Position numbers and translations under genes: made by a program
Notes under the pieces: generated by a model
What the model was told of the DNA's origin: nothing
The model's database searches: none
Seen by the model: only the letters and a program-made list of their open reading frames with translations
Source: Blepharisma japonicum
Taxonomy: Eukaryota > Ciliophora > Heterotrichea > Heterotrichida > Blepharismidae
Direction of reading: 5' to 3'
NCBI GenBank assembly: GCA_949751835.1
Contig: CATKHK010000045.1
Span: forward strand, 62,001 to 126,000
Length of the DNA: 64,000 nucleotides
In this document: positions 10,677-20,188 of the stretch, piece after piece
Numbering within the stretch: the stretch's first letter is position 1
Layout of the letters: each line of letters starts with the position of its first letter

Positions 10677-11795
10677 ATGAAAAGAAATACTTTTGAAGTC
10701 TTAGGAGACAGAGCACCTCAACCATGTGCTCTTGGTGACGCCCATGGAGTTGCAATGGCATTTATGGATCCAGGCACAACAGTGTCTCCTCTTCCTTTTC
10801 GCCATCCAGCCCTTCTTGACAATGAAGTGAGAATCAATGTTACCCATGCAGGCTGCTGTCACACTGATATTTTTATGTCAACTCAATCCTGGTACCCTGG
10901 CGGTTGCTTTCCTCTTGTTCCTGGACACGAAATAGTTGGAGTCGTTGATAAAGTTGGAGAAAAAGTGACGAAATTTCAGCCTGGTGATCGAGTAGGCTTT
11001 GGGACTATTAGAGACTGCTGTGAAGATTATGATAGCTGTCTCCAGTGCCGAACAGGATATGATAATCTGTGTCCTAAAAAAGTGACTACTTATGATCCTC
11101 ATTTTGGTGGTTATGCAACATCATTTCAAGCCAAAGGAAGCTTTTTCTTTAAACTTGATGAAAGTTTTCCTGGAGAAGCAGCACCATTATTTTGTGCAGG
11201 ATTGACAGTGTTTGCTCCGCTTCATCGTGATGTAGTGTCTGGAATGAGAGTTGGAGTTATTGGAATAGGAGGCTTAGGGCATTTAGCCATTAAATTTGCC
11301 AATTGCATGGGAACTGAGGTAACAGCAATTTCTACAAGCAATAATAAGCAAGCTGACGCTAGAGAGTTTGGAGCTCATCATTTTATAAACTTGAGAGATG
11401 AAAGTCAGATGAAAAATGCAATGGGAAGCTTCGACTATATCATCAACACCGCAACAAGTTATGATATTTCTCAGTGCAGCTCGTTGCTTAGACCAAGAGG
11501 CACTCTTCATTTATGTGGAGCTCCAAGTTCAAATGAAAATTTGAACTTTAGTCTATTTCCTCTTCTTTTAAATCAATTAAAGGTTCAGTCAAGCTTAACA
11601 GGCTCTAGACTTGAAACGGAACAAATGCTTGAATTTGTAAGGATCAATAATGTTTATCCAAGAGTTGAAACTTATAAATTTGCTGATGCTCAAGCTGCTA
11701 TTAACTCTTTAGCACAAGGAGCACCTCATTATCCAAATTATAGAGCTGTTCTTGAGACAAGAAGCTTTATGGAAACCTTCCATCCCTCTAACTAA
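10677..11795 (+). CDS. Zinc-type alcohol dehydrogenase, CAD family (array copy 4)
   Basis: A 372-residue paralogue of the three preceding dehydrogenases, intermediate in divergence. The catalytic zinc site (GCCHTD, GHE), the structural zinc Cys residues with the same three-residue insertion as copies 2 and 3, and GIGGLGHLAIKFA are all intact, so the enzyme should be active. All four copies are in the same orientation. No TGA codon is used. The relic at 8078-8253 derives from a gene like this one. Confidence 0.94.
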   Translation: MKRNTFEVLGDRAPQPCALGDAHGVAMAFMDPGTTVSPLPFRHPALLDNEVRINVTHAGCCHTDIFMSTQSWYPGGCFPLVPGHEIVGVVDKVGEKVTKFQPGDRVGFGTIRDCCEDYDSCLQCRTGYDNLCPKKVTTYDPHFGGYATSFQAKGSFFFKLDESFPGEAAPLFCAGLTVFAPLHRDVVSGMRVGVIGIGGLGHLAIKFANCMGTEVTAISTSNNKQADAREFGAHHFINLRDESQMKNAMGSFDYIINTATSYDISQCSSLLRPRGTLHLCGAPSSNENLNFSLFPLLLNQLKVQSSLTGSRLETEQMLEFVRINNVYPRVETYKFADAQAAINSLAQGAPHYPNYRAVLETRSFMETFHPSN

Positions 11796-11863
11796 TTATT
11801 TTCTTGCTTTTTCATTAATTTTTATATAAACTCACTTTATATATTAACAGCTTTACAGTGAAA

Positions 11864-12436
11864 CTAAAATGACATTGAAAGCCTTTGATTGCAATTAATA
11901 ATTCTTGTAATAGTCAAAAATGAATTCTCCAAATTCATTGATGATCTCGCAGAAACCTCAAGAAATGGGTACCCTAGGCTATCAGCAAGTCTTTTCCCTT
12001 CTTCGTATGCTACAACTCTTCGCCCTTCTAAGTCGCTTTTATTTCCAACTAAAAACACTATAGAGCCTGGCTCAGCATAAAGTTGTATGTCTCCAATTCA
12101 TTTTTTTACATGTAAAAATGATTCTCTTTTGGTAATATCATATACAATTATGATGCCTTTTGCATCCTTATAGAAGTGAGAATAAATTACTTTGTACCTT
12201 TCATTCCCAGAAGATGCCCACAGCTCTAGCGTGCATCTTCTACTGTCTTGGTGGGCTGAAATATAATTCTTTATAGAAAATACCTTTTCGATCCCAATTG
12301 TTGGAATATAGATGTCTAAATACCTGCCGAGGCAAAGACGATTTATCAAGGCAGATTTTCCGACTTCTGAATCGCCTATCAATACAATTTTAATGCAATT
12401 TTTGCTGCGTGGGTGTTACTATTTGTGTACGTCCAT
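11864..12436 (-). CDS. Divergent Rab-like small GTPase 1 (one intron, one TGA = Trp)
   Basis: Two exons, 12436-12420 and 12404-11864, give 185 residues. Splicing the 15-nt intron restores the canonical Rab beta-1 strand and P-loop (KIVLIGDSEVGKS) in frame with the start MDVHKY. The TGA at 12098-12100 is Trp in KKWIGDI. G4 (GNKSDL) and G5 (EVSARS) are normal. The G3 motif, usually WDTAGQE, reads WASSGNE: the metal-binding Asp is Ala and the catalytic Gln is Asn, so GTP hydrolysis is probably impaired or altered. There is no C-terminal prenylation Cys motif. It belongs to the Rab/Ras superfamily but I cannot assign a subfamily. Confidence 0.88.
12405..12419 (-). other. 15-nt intron in GTPase 1
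   Basis: Minus-strand GTAACACCCACGCAG, phase 2, with A at position 10. Removal replaces two in-frame stops by a reading frame leading into the P-loop. The position is shared with GTPase 3. Confidence 0.88.
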
Positions 12437-12570
12437 ATAATAAATATTAAGAGGTGACATTTTTGAAATAATACATGAGTAAAATAATTTATCTTTCGAA
12501 GGAGCGTTTTGAATTATTTTTGGCACTCTATATATTATAATAATACAATAATATCATTATCTATTGAAAT

Positions 12571-13080
12571 TTATAGCTGGGTGATTCTAAGTAAAATATT
12601 GAAGACTTCATCAATATTTTTTGAATATTCAGCAGATGTCTCCATAAAAAATAGTCCTAGTTTTTCTGACAATTTTTTGCCTTCATTATAAGAGACTCCC
12701 CTTTCTCTTGGTAAATCAGATTTATTTCCAACTAAAATTCCAGCATGATTATTAATAAAGCTTTCGTCTAATTTGGATACCCAATGTGATATATTTCTAA
12801 AAGATTTTCTGTTCGTAACATCATAGCAAAAAATAATTGCATAAGGTTTTCCAAAGAACAAAGGGAGCATCCCATGCATAGCCCAGTTTTGATATTCTCA
12901 AAGGCCAACTTGTATATTTTCATTATTTTCTTTAATTATCTTGTGCCGCTCATTACAATTTTCGCATCCTAGTCTTTGAATTTCTGAATTAATTTCACAG
13001 TCTCCAGAACAGTATTTATTCAAAATTGCTGATTTTCCAACATTTTCATCCCCAAATATAAGAACATCAAATCCCGGCAT
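12571..13080 (-). CDS. Divergent Rab-like small GTPase 2 (one TGA = Trp)
   Basis: A single exon of 169 residues from ATG at 13080. The P-loop is FGDENVGKS, and G4 (GNKSDL) and G5 (ETSAEYS) are recognisable. TGA at 12898-12900 encodes the Trp that normally precedes G3, but the DxxGQ element itself is gone (WEYQNWAMHGM). The switch I region is also poorly conserved. It may bind GTP without hydrolysing it, or act as a pseudo-GTPase. It is the head-to-tail neighbour of GTPase 1, 134 bases away, and is likely an old tandem duplicate. No C-terminal Cys prenylation motif is visible. Confidence 0.82.
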
Positions 13081-13142
13081 TTGTAGTAAATTATGAGAAT
13101 TATTACAGTTATAAATATGATGAAAATTGAATACAATTATAA

Positions 13143-13763
13143 TTAAGGAGATCTCATAATAGACTCTCTAGCAGTCAAAGGCTGATGATTTACATCATAA
13201 TCCTTATAAGACTTTATGTGTGAATTGCAAGTTTTTTCTATATCTTTTAATAATGATACTTCTTGTTTATCAAGCTCTTTCATTCAATTTTGTAGTTGCT
13301 CTATTAATTGAACTCTTGTTTTAAGCCAATCTCCAGTTGTCTCAGCTTTTTTGGTTGAAGGTTGAGGGGTTATAGGTCTATCCAGTATAACTTTTTCTTG
13401 AATGATGCTCTTTGATTTGGATCTTGGCTGCTCAGGCTGATTCTTTTTCCTTCGAAGTCGCTCTTCTTGTACCCTTTGCTTAGCAGCTTGGAGAACTTCT
13501 TCTTTTTGTTTTTTGGCTTCATTTTTGATTTTCTTTTCTTCTTCTCTTACCTTCTTGGCTTCTGCTTTCTTATCTTCAATTTTTGGTTTGTTTTCAATAT
13601 TTGATTTTTGAGCTGATTTCTGGCTGCTAGCAGCAGGGTATCTTTTTATACGAGATGAGGCCTCAGGCTTGGTGGCAGAGTACTTAATAGCTTCATTTTT
13701 CTCTTGAAGAACTGGCTTAGGAGTAAATGACTTTCGTAGAGGAGAAATTGCAAAATAATCCAT
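13143..13763 (-). CDS. Lys/Glu-rich coiled-coil protein (one TGA = Trp)
   Basis: 206 residues when TGA at 13284-13286 is read as Trp (LQNWMKELDK); the C-terminus is MRSP before TAA. The middle third is a highly charged single helix (KKQKEE, RLRRKKN types) and the N-terminus is basic and Ser/Pro-rich. I recognise no domain. The composition resembles cytoskeleton- or cilium-associated proteins, but that is only inference. Confidence 0.75.
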
Positions 13764-14152
13764 TTTAACGATGTGTCCAATTACTGTTAATATGGTTCAT
13801 GCATGAAAATTTGATTCTAAGATTTATAAAAAATAGATAAAATGTTTAAACTCTTATTTATCATTAGATCTTATATATTAATACTCTAAAAACATAAAAA
13901 ATATAAAAATTATAATTTTTGTTAAAAAAATGTAAAAGTTCTGATAACAGTAATTTGACTAATAAATTAACATGATTTTTGCATTTTGCTAAAAATGAAA
14001 AAGAATATTTTTGATTTTCTAAAACTGTAAAATATCTAAAAAAATTGGTCCAGTAAAATCCTACTGGATTTAGCTACCAAGCCTTGTCCCCTTTACCAAA
14101 AACACATTATACACATGCATTTCTTGACTAAAATTCAAATTCTGATATAAAT
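13764..14152. other. Divergent intergenic region
   Basis: 389 bases between divergent genes. The only structure noted is a short inverted repeat CCAGTA-AAATCC-TACTGG near 14049-14066. No gene is seen. Confidence 0.45.
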
Positions 14153-14947
14153 ATGTCACTCAAGATAAGTAGCTTCAACATCCTCAATACTCATAGATTC
14201 TACGAGCAGCGTATTCCTCTCATAAAGCGTGCCATTCAAGAAATGGACTGTGATATTATAGGACTTCAAGAAATAAATTACGAAGGTAACAAGGAAATTT
14301 ACATACATCCAGACTACGACTATAAATTCTCCCCACTATATGAATCAATGGGGCCTTGGAACGTAAATGAGCTTCCAGAATCATTTCGGTGGCTCGAAGG
14401 ATTCCGGATTGACGGGAACGCTTTTCTGGTAAAACCGAAAATCAAAGTCCTGGCTGAGGGTTACCGCCAATACTCAGATAAATTGCGCAATGCCCAAAGA
14501 ATGAAAATAAGACTTGACGGCCAAATTGTATGGATCGTCAATACTCATTTAGACTGGCAAACCGACGCGAGCAGACTAAAAGAAGTTGAAGAATTATTAG
14601 AATGGATGAAGCCAATGATGGATTGCCCCATTATTATTACTGGAGATTTTAACGCCACCCCAGACTCAAGTGCCTACGCTCTGCTTTCAGAGCAGTTTCA
14701 GTCTGCACTTTATGTGACCAATGGAGAGGAGCCGGAAAAAACTTTTCCGTCAGAGTTGTTAGATCACGAGGAAATTATGAAAACTTGGCATTACGAGCTG
14801 TTGGGCCCCAAAGTGCCAAGAGTGTATGATTACATTTGGTTTAGGAATATCAAGCTAAAAACAGCAAGAGTTGTAAATAATATCAGAGAAGGCGTATTTT
14901 GCCCAAGTGATCATTACCCTCTTGTGGCTGAGTTTGAATTGAGTTAA
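14153..14947 (+). CDS. Endonuclease/exonuclease/phosphatase-family hydrolase
   Basis: 264 residues covering a compact EEP (DNase I-like) fold with all hallmark motifs in order: SSFNILN at the N-terminus, the metal-binding Glu in GLQEI, NTHLDW, TGDFNATPDSSAY with the catalytic Asp and Asn, YDYIW, and the terminal SDHYPLVAEF. The active site looks complete. EEP enzymes cut phosphodiester or phosphomonoester bonds in nucleic acids, deadenylate mRNA or act on phosphoinositides; the lack of extra domains leaves the substrate open. There is no signal peptide. The coding sequence is more GC-rich than its neighbours. Confidence 0.9.
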   Translation: MSLKISSFNILNTHRFYEQRIPLIKRAIQEMDCDIIGLQEINYEGNKEIYIHPDYDYKFSPLYESMGPWNVNELPESFRWLEGFRIDGNAFLVKPKIKVLAEGYRQYSDKLRNAQRMKIRLDGQIVWIVNTHLDWQTDASRLKEVEELLEWMKPMMDCPIIITGDFNATPDSSAYALLSEQFQSALYVTNGEEPEKTFPSELLDHEEIMKTWHYELLGPKVPRVYDYIWFRNIKLKTARVVNNIREGVFCPSDHYPLVAEFELS

Positions 14948-14965
14948 TAATAATACAATGTAAAT

Positions 14966-15676
14966 TTAAAAAGTTGCTTTAGCACCATATGATGATTTTC
15001 TTGGAGGGTGGGAGATAGCTTGCTCGAGATCTTGTGTCACTTGTTGTTGGATCTGTTGGGTGTTTTGCAAGCGCTTGATGAGCTCCATTTCTAATAATTC
15101 CATATTCATCACTTCTTTTTCTGTGTTGTGCTTTTCAATGTCTTCGATTTCGATACGTTTCTTATAGTCCTGCTTGAATTCTTCATACTTTTTAGCTTTC
15201 AAATGGTTAATTTTTTCTTTTCCTTTTTCTTTGCTGGCTTTAACAGCATTTTTTCTCAATTCATTTTCTTCTCTTATGCTTTCTAATTGCTCTTTTTTTC
15301 TCCGATCATTCAAATTTCTCTCCATCCTTGTTTTTTTAGCTTCTTCAATTTTAGCTATTTGAATGGAATCTTTGAGGCTCTCGAATTCTTTTCTTCGTTC
15401 TTCTCTTGCCAAGTGATTTGATTGACGCTTTTCACTTATGGCTCTTTCTCTTTCTGATAGATGACCTGTTTTTTGCTTTTGTTCATTCTCTTGATGTCGT
15501 TTCTTTGTCATGATTTCTTTGGTGCGTTTGCGGGTTTCTTCGATTTTTTTTCATGTTTTGATTTCTTCTTGCTGGAGAAGTTTTATGCGATTAGCGAGGA
15601 GCTGTGCATCTCTTTCCATTTGCTTCCTGGCTTTGATGGCATCTATAAGGCTAACAGGGACTGTATTTTCATCCAT
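14966..15676 (-). CDS. Charged coiled-coil protein (one TGA = Trp)
   Basis: 236 residues starting at ATG 15676 (MDENTVPVSLID). TGA at 15551-15553 is Trp within EIKTWKKIEE. Nearly the whole protein is a highly charged helix with long runs of Lys, Arg and Glu; the C-terminus is HPPRKSSYGAKATF. No named domain is apparent. It is convergent with the EEP gene, with under 20 bases between stop codons. Confidence 0.78.
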
Positions 15677-16070
15677 ATTGTTTCAGTTATGCTATTCATA
15701 TAAAATTCTATTTCCAGGTTTAACCAAGATTAATATACATTTAGCTTGCAAAGCCTTATCCATATTTGCAATAAAATAGTCACTTTATTTATAAGTACTT
15801 CTTGTTTTAAAACTCAATCAATATCGCATTATTTCAAATTTTAAAACCGAACTCTCAGAATTCTTTTAATTATGGATTATAAGCAATAACCTATAATTTT
15901 GAATGCGATAAATTATCCTTCTCTAATTGCTATTCCATATGTCCTCAAAAATCCTGAAATTTTGACAGCATTTGAAAGATCTAACTTTAAACTGATCATT
16001 CATGCTTGAGTATCCATATTTAAGGCTTAAAAGATTAAATTTATTTTAATATAATAAAATCGCCAGTAAT
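15677..16070. other. Divergent intergenic region
   Basis: About 390 AT-rich bases between divergent genes, with no recognisable element. Confidence 0.45.
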
Positions 16071-16655
16071 ATGGCTACTCCAAAAAGGTACATGCTATGC
16101 AGCCTTTTTTGCCTAAAATTAACCTTAATTGGTGAAATTAAATCTGGGAAAACGTCAATTGTTAACCGGTTTTTCAACGATCAATTTGAAGAAACTTATG
16201 ACCCAACCTTCGGACTTTCACCTGTAATTTTAATTCAGAATAAAGAATTAATTGAGAGAAACGGCACAAAATATGGGCTGCTCGTATGAGATATTTCTGG
16301 AAATAAATTTTGGGAGTTTATGATAAGAGATTGCTTTGAAGAGGCACACGGGATATTATTGATATATGACGTTACAAATCGAGATTCTTTTCTACATGTA
16401 TCAAGCTGAGGAAAAAGAATAGAAAAAGAATCAAAAAATAGGAAAACTCTTCTCGTTGTAGGAAACAAATGCGACTTAGAAAAAGAACGAGAGGTTTCAT
16501 TCGATGAAGGAAAAAATTTAGCTGATAGTTTTGATGCAACCTTCATTGAAGTTTCGGCACAAAATTCACATAATATAAGCAATCTCTTTGAAATAATAAT
16601 ATCTCAAGCGATCGGGATGAATAAATTGAGCATTTTCGAGAGCTCGTTAATTTAG
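16071..16655 (+). CDS. Divergent Rab-like small GTPase 3 (one intron, two TGA = Trp)
   Basis: Exons 16071-16087 and 16103-16655. TGA at 16287 and 16407 encode Trp (LLVWDISGNK and VSSWGKRI). The spliced protein begins MATPKS and has the P-loop IGEIKSGKTS, G3 WDISGNK with Asn in place of the catalytic Gln, G4 GNKCDL and G5 EVSAQNS. Without splicing, the 15 bases are also open in frame, so the intron rests on its GT-A10-AG pattern and on being at the same place and phase as the intron of GTPase 1. There is no prenylation Cys at the C-terminus. About 189 residues. Confidence 0.87.
16088..16102 (+). other. 15-nt intron in GTPase 3
   Basis: GTACATGCTATGCAG, phase 2, A at position 10. It contains no stop, so its removal is not forced, but the homologous position in GTPase 1 is spliced. 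Confidence 0.7.
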
Positions 16656-16828
16656 AAATAATTCATCACAAATAAGGTGTAGATAGTAGAAAGTAATAAA
16701 TATATTAAGGGGAAAAAGCAAATAAATGTATTTTTTTAGCTTAAAAATAAGAATTGCTTGGTATTTATCATTTTATTTAAAATTTTCATATTTTTGAATA
16801 ATTATTTAATTTTTTGGTAAAAAATATC

Positions 16829-17488
16829 TTAAATTATGTTTTTAAGAACATTTTCTAAGCCAGAGCCTCTGATTTGTGTGCAAACTGAGGTTTCCGGACA
16901 AACTACCTTGACACTGCATTCTTTTGGCAAATCAAAAGTGCCAGCAGGGACATTGTAACTTATATTATGGAAATCTTTAAAATCATCAGGTATTTCATAT
17001 ATTCCAAGCATAACTCTTTGACTTGGCTGAGTTGCTACTGTCTCATAATAATAATTTGGCTGATTTCCCATTTTATCCCAAGCATATGCTTGAACTCCAT
17101 TATGTATGGTAGTTCCTAAAAATGTTGAATTATCCATCCAAGTTGGATACAATGGTCCACATCCTTGCTGATAATTGCAACAAAAACAGCAATAGTGTTC
17201 TCTAGGATAATAAATATATCTGTTTCCGCCAACTGCATACTGGTTGCATGGACCGTCAACTAGAATTCTAAATCCATTTAGTCCACAGAAAGCATCATAT
17301 CTTCCATTATCTCTATCTATGCGAGTGCTTTGGCTCGTATAATCATAGTAATAAACACCATTTGTGGTATGATTTCCATAGCTTGTGGATATAAAGGTTT
17401 CGTTGAAGGATTGGGTGAAAGTGTTAGGCCATTGAGGAGGTAATGGGTCAGCAAGTGCTAGACCAGTTACAATGAGCAATGTCCACAT
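16829..17488 (-). CDS. Secreted Cys-rich protein, paralogue A
   Basis: 219 residues with an N-terminal signal peptide (WTLLIVTGLALA, cleavage near residue 14). The mature part begins DPLPPQWPNTF and contains a YCCFCCNYQQGCG cluster, several more Cys, N-glycosylation sequons and Trp/Tyr-rich strands ending in a Cys-containing tail. The layout resembles small secreted beta-sheet proteins such as the ependymin/P17-29C-like families, which is only a suggestion. A second copy lies at 18391-19065. Relative to that copy, the first five codons are lost here because a TAA stands in the leader, so translation must start at the internal Met. Confidence 0.85.
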   Translation of the reverse strand: MWTLLIVTGLALADPLPPQWPNTFTQSFNETFISTSYGNHTTNGVYYYDYTSQSTRIDRDNGRYDAFCGLNGFRILVDGPCNQYAVGGNRYIYYPREHYCCFCCNYQQGCGPLYPTWMDNSTFLGTTIHNGVQAYAWDKMGNQPNYYYETVATQPSQRVMLGIYEIPDDFKDFHNISYNVPAGTFDLPKECSVKVVCPETSVCTQIRGSGLENVLKNII

Positions 17489-18032
17489 TTATTTATTCAA
17501 CAATACTTGTCATGGAAATTTAATTTATGATTTAAGATATAGCTGAGCTGTTTATTCTAATTTTTCTTATTGCTTGTGTATAAAATATTATGAAGGAACA
17601 AAGATAATAAAAATTAAAGCTTAAAAAATCTGTTGAATATATTTAAGCTAAAAATGAGCTTTAGGCAAGAGTCAATTATTTATTATTAAAAGGAAAATAT
17701 ATTGGAAAGATAAAAATAAATCTAAGGTTAGCAAGTATTACTTGGAATGAAATATTAATTGTAATGGAATATATGCACCAATAGTTTATAAAATAATAAA
17801 TCACATTATTCAAGTTTAATTTTAATTTTAATATTTTAAACATTATATCTGAAGATTGATAAATTTTGTATAAATATTTAATTCAAAATAAATTCTTAGA
17901 AAATTAAATTAAAGATTCACACTACTAGGACTCATATTTTTATGTTCTAAAAACAAAAAAAAGACAAATTTTATATAGCTCTTGGTATTAGAAATGAATG
18001 ATAAAGTGGACTACTATTAAATTGGATTAATC

Positions 18033-18159
18033 TTATTAATTTCATATCATATTTCTGCATTAAAATTGATATTTAAAGATAATTTTTGTTATTTAACTCT
18101 ATACATAAAAAAATGAAGTTATCTATAAGCACTTAGATAATAACTCTATTTATAGTTTA
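18033..18159 (+). repeat. 127-bp sequence repeated exactly across the gap (left copy)
   Basis: Bases 18033-18159 are identical to 18260-18386 on the other side of the gap. The match ends exactly at the N run on the left and begins exactly after it on the right. Confidence 0.95.
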
Positions 18160-18259
18160 NNNNNNNNNNNNNNNNNNNNNNNNNNNNNNNNNNNNNNNNN
18201 NNNNNNNNNNNNNNNNNNNNNNNNNNNNNNNNNNNNNNNNNNNNNNNNNNNNNNNNNNN
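18160..18259. other. Assembly gap (100 N)
   Basis: Exactly 100 unknown bases, a conventional placeholder size. The identical 127-bp flanks suggest that two contigs overlapping by one k-mer length were joined with N instead of being merged. Confidence 0.95.
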
Positions 18260-18386
18260 TTATTAATTTCATATCATATTTCTGCATTAAAATTGATATT
18301 TAAAGATAATTTTTGTTATTTAACTCTATACATAAAAAAATGAAGTTATCTATAAGCACTTAGATAATAACTCTATTTATAGTTTA
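18260..18386 (+). repeat. 127-bp sequence repeated exactly across the gap (right copy)
   Basis: Identical to 18033-18159. It is probably the same locus represented twice rather than a biological repeat. Confidence 0.95.
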
Positions 18387-18390
18387 GCTA

Positions 18391-19065
18391 TTAAAAAAAG
18401 ACTGGCCTTTCTTCTTCTGAATCTATTTCACCTAGCTGTGAACAAACCGAATTTTCTGGGCATTTTAGCTTAATATTGCACTCCTTAGGAAGGTCAAAAA
18501 TCCCTGACGGGACGCTATAAGTTATAGTATGGAAGTCTTTGAAATCCCCACCCATTTCATAGATACTGAGCATGACTCTCTGATTTGGCTGAGTTGCGGC
18601 TGTTTCGTAATAATATCTGTCCTGCTGAAGAGTTCTAAGCCAGCCATAAGCTTGGACTCCATTGTGCGGTGCAGTTCCTAAATATGTTCCATTATCCATC
18701 CAAGTAGGAGTTAGTGATCCACATCCTTGTTGTGAATTGCAGCAATAGCAACAATAGTGGTCTTTAGGATAATATAGGTATCTGTTTCCATTGACGACAA
18801 TATGTGAGCATGGGCCATCAACAAGGATTTTGAACCCATTTAGCCCACAAAATGCATCAAATCTGCCATTAGCTCTGTCGATACGAGTGCTTTTGGTGGT
18901 CCAGTCATAATATAAAGTTCCAGTAGTTGTTTGGTTTCCATAGCTGGTTGTAGCAAAAGTCTCATTGAATGTTTGACTAAAAGTGTTAGGCCACTGGGGA
19001 GGTATCGGATCAGCTAGTGCTATGCCTGCGACGACTAACAATATCCACATTAATTTATTCAACAT
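18391..19065 (-). CDS. Secreted Cys-rich protein, paralogue B
   Basis: 224 residues with a clear signal peptide (MLNKLMWILLVVAGIALA). The mature chain DPIPPQWPNTF is strongly similar to paralogue A over its length, including the YCCYCCNSQQGCG cluster, IDRANGRFDAFCG and the C-terminal FDLPKEC region. The C-terminal tail is acidic (DSEEERPVFF) and differs from A. It is presumably secreted or lumenal with several disulphides. Function unknown. Confidence 0.87.
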   Translation of the reverse strand: MLNKLMWILLVVAGIALADPIPPQWPNTFSQTFNETFATTSYGNQTTTGTLYYDWTTKSTRIDRANGRFDAFCGLNGFKILVDGPCSHIVVNGNRYLYYPKDHYCCYCCNSQQGCGSLTPTWMDNGTYLGTAPHNGVQAYGWLRTLQQDRYYYETAATQPNQRVMLSIYEMGGDFKDFHTITYSVPSGIFDLPKECNIKLKCPENSVCSQLGEIDSEEERPVFF

Positions 19066-19939
19066 GTCCAGAAACTAACATTTTAACAAATAATTTGATT
19101 AATTTTTGATAGAAAATATTTAAAGGAGCTTATTTTCTAAAATAATTAGGTGATAGCTATTTTTTATCGCTTTTTAACTCAAAATTTTGAAGTACTAAAT
19201 TTTAAAAAAAAGCAGCCAGCTGAAGCTTCATTAAAATTAATATTAAAGAACATTTCTCTTAATTGAGATTAGAAATGCTTTAAAGTGCATAGATTCCAAT
19301 ATCTCACTAATAAAGAGAAAGGAAATATAAAAATGTTATGGGGAATATATAATAAAAGAGTGCGGCTTATAAATATAAGTAGTTAAAAAGTTTAAATGTT
19401 AATTCCAAGCATAAGTGATCATAAAAATCATGTAAATGTGCATAAAAATATTTTTGCTTTAAATTTATCATGATAATTGAGATTGACTAAGCTACTAACC
19501 TCTAATAGAGGAATAGGCTAATGAATTTTTGATAATCTATTAAAAGATTATTCAAAAATAAAATGAGTCCTTTTGAATTTAGTCAATTTTGCGTTTTCAT
19601 TTTTTTCCCCTTTTTAATTCAAAATGCGCAGCAAAAATTTAAATTTTAAAACGCAAAAATTTTTGATTTTGAAGACTTAAATCTAAATATTAATATTTTC
19701 CAATAACAAGATAAATGAACAATCTTCAGGAGTTGATATAAATATGTTTATTTAAAAATCTTATGCATAGATCAGTTAATTGGAAATAGTACTCTTGTCA
19801 AGATTATAGTTAGTTTATTATTTAGAATGCTTAAACAAATTGTTCTTGCATTTCATAACAGATTTTTTTATAATTTATTATATATCCAATTATTATAATA
19901 CATTCAAAATTGCTTAATTAATTATGTGCCAATATAAAG
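19066..19939. other. Intergenic, AT-rich
   Basis: About 870 bases without a recognisable gene. It contains a spaced inverted repeat (TTTTGCGTTTT near 19587-19597 and AAAACGCAAAA near 19648-19658) about 50 bases apart. Confidence 0.5.
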
Positions 19940-20188
19940 CTAATTCAAAACTTGGCATCGTACAATTTTCTGATGATTATGCAGCCGCTTAATCGTCATT
20001 TTGTTTTGTCTAGGACTGCTTTCCTCAGTAGACATTCTTCTTCTATCATTCACTTTGAGTAATTCTAAATCTGATCTCTTTGTAAAATAGAGTTTATTGT
20101 TCTTCAATGACTTGACTTCAATGTATTTGCTAAGATTATTCTTTGATTTTATCTGACTCTTTTGTGATTTACTTGAAAATGATCCCAT
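19940..20188 (-). CDS. Small basic protein with N-myristoylation signal
   Basis: 82 residues beginning MGSFSSKSQ, a good N-myristoylation context (Gly2, Ser at 5 and 6), followed by a basic, Ser-rich chain with RRRMSTEESS, a possible basophilic kinase site. No domain is recognised. Its coding character is better than that of nearby random frames, but with no homologue in mind its reality is likely rather than certain. Confidence 0.6.
   Translation of the reverse strand: MGSFSSKSQKSQIKSKNNLSKYIEVKSLKNNKLYFTKRSDLELLKVNDRRRMSTEESSPRQNKMTIKRLHNHQKIVRCQVLN

Larger units (their letters stand above)
17489..18390. other. Intergenic with assembly gap
   Basis: AT-rich spacer between the two secreted paralogues that contains the run of 100 N. 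Apart from the gap and its repeated flanks, I see no gene in it. Confidence 0.6.

Noticed and set aside
12571-13080. GTPase 2 as a decayed pseudogene
   Set aside because: The frame is intact from ATG to stop with G1, G4 and G5 preserved; only G3 is unusual, as in its neighbours.
18033-18386. A biological tandem repeat around the gap
   Set aside because: The match is exact, ends exactly at the N run on both sides and equals a standard k-mer length, so an assembly artefact explains it better.
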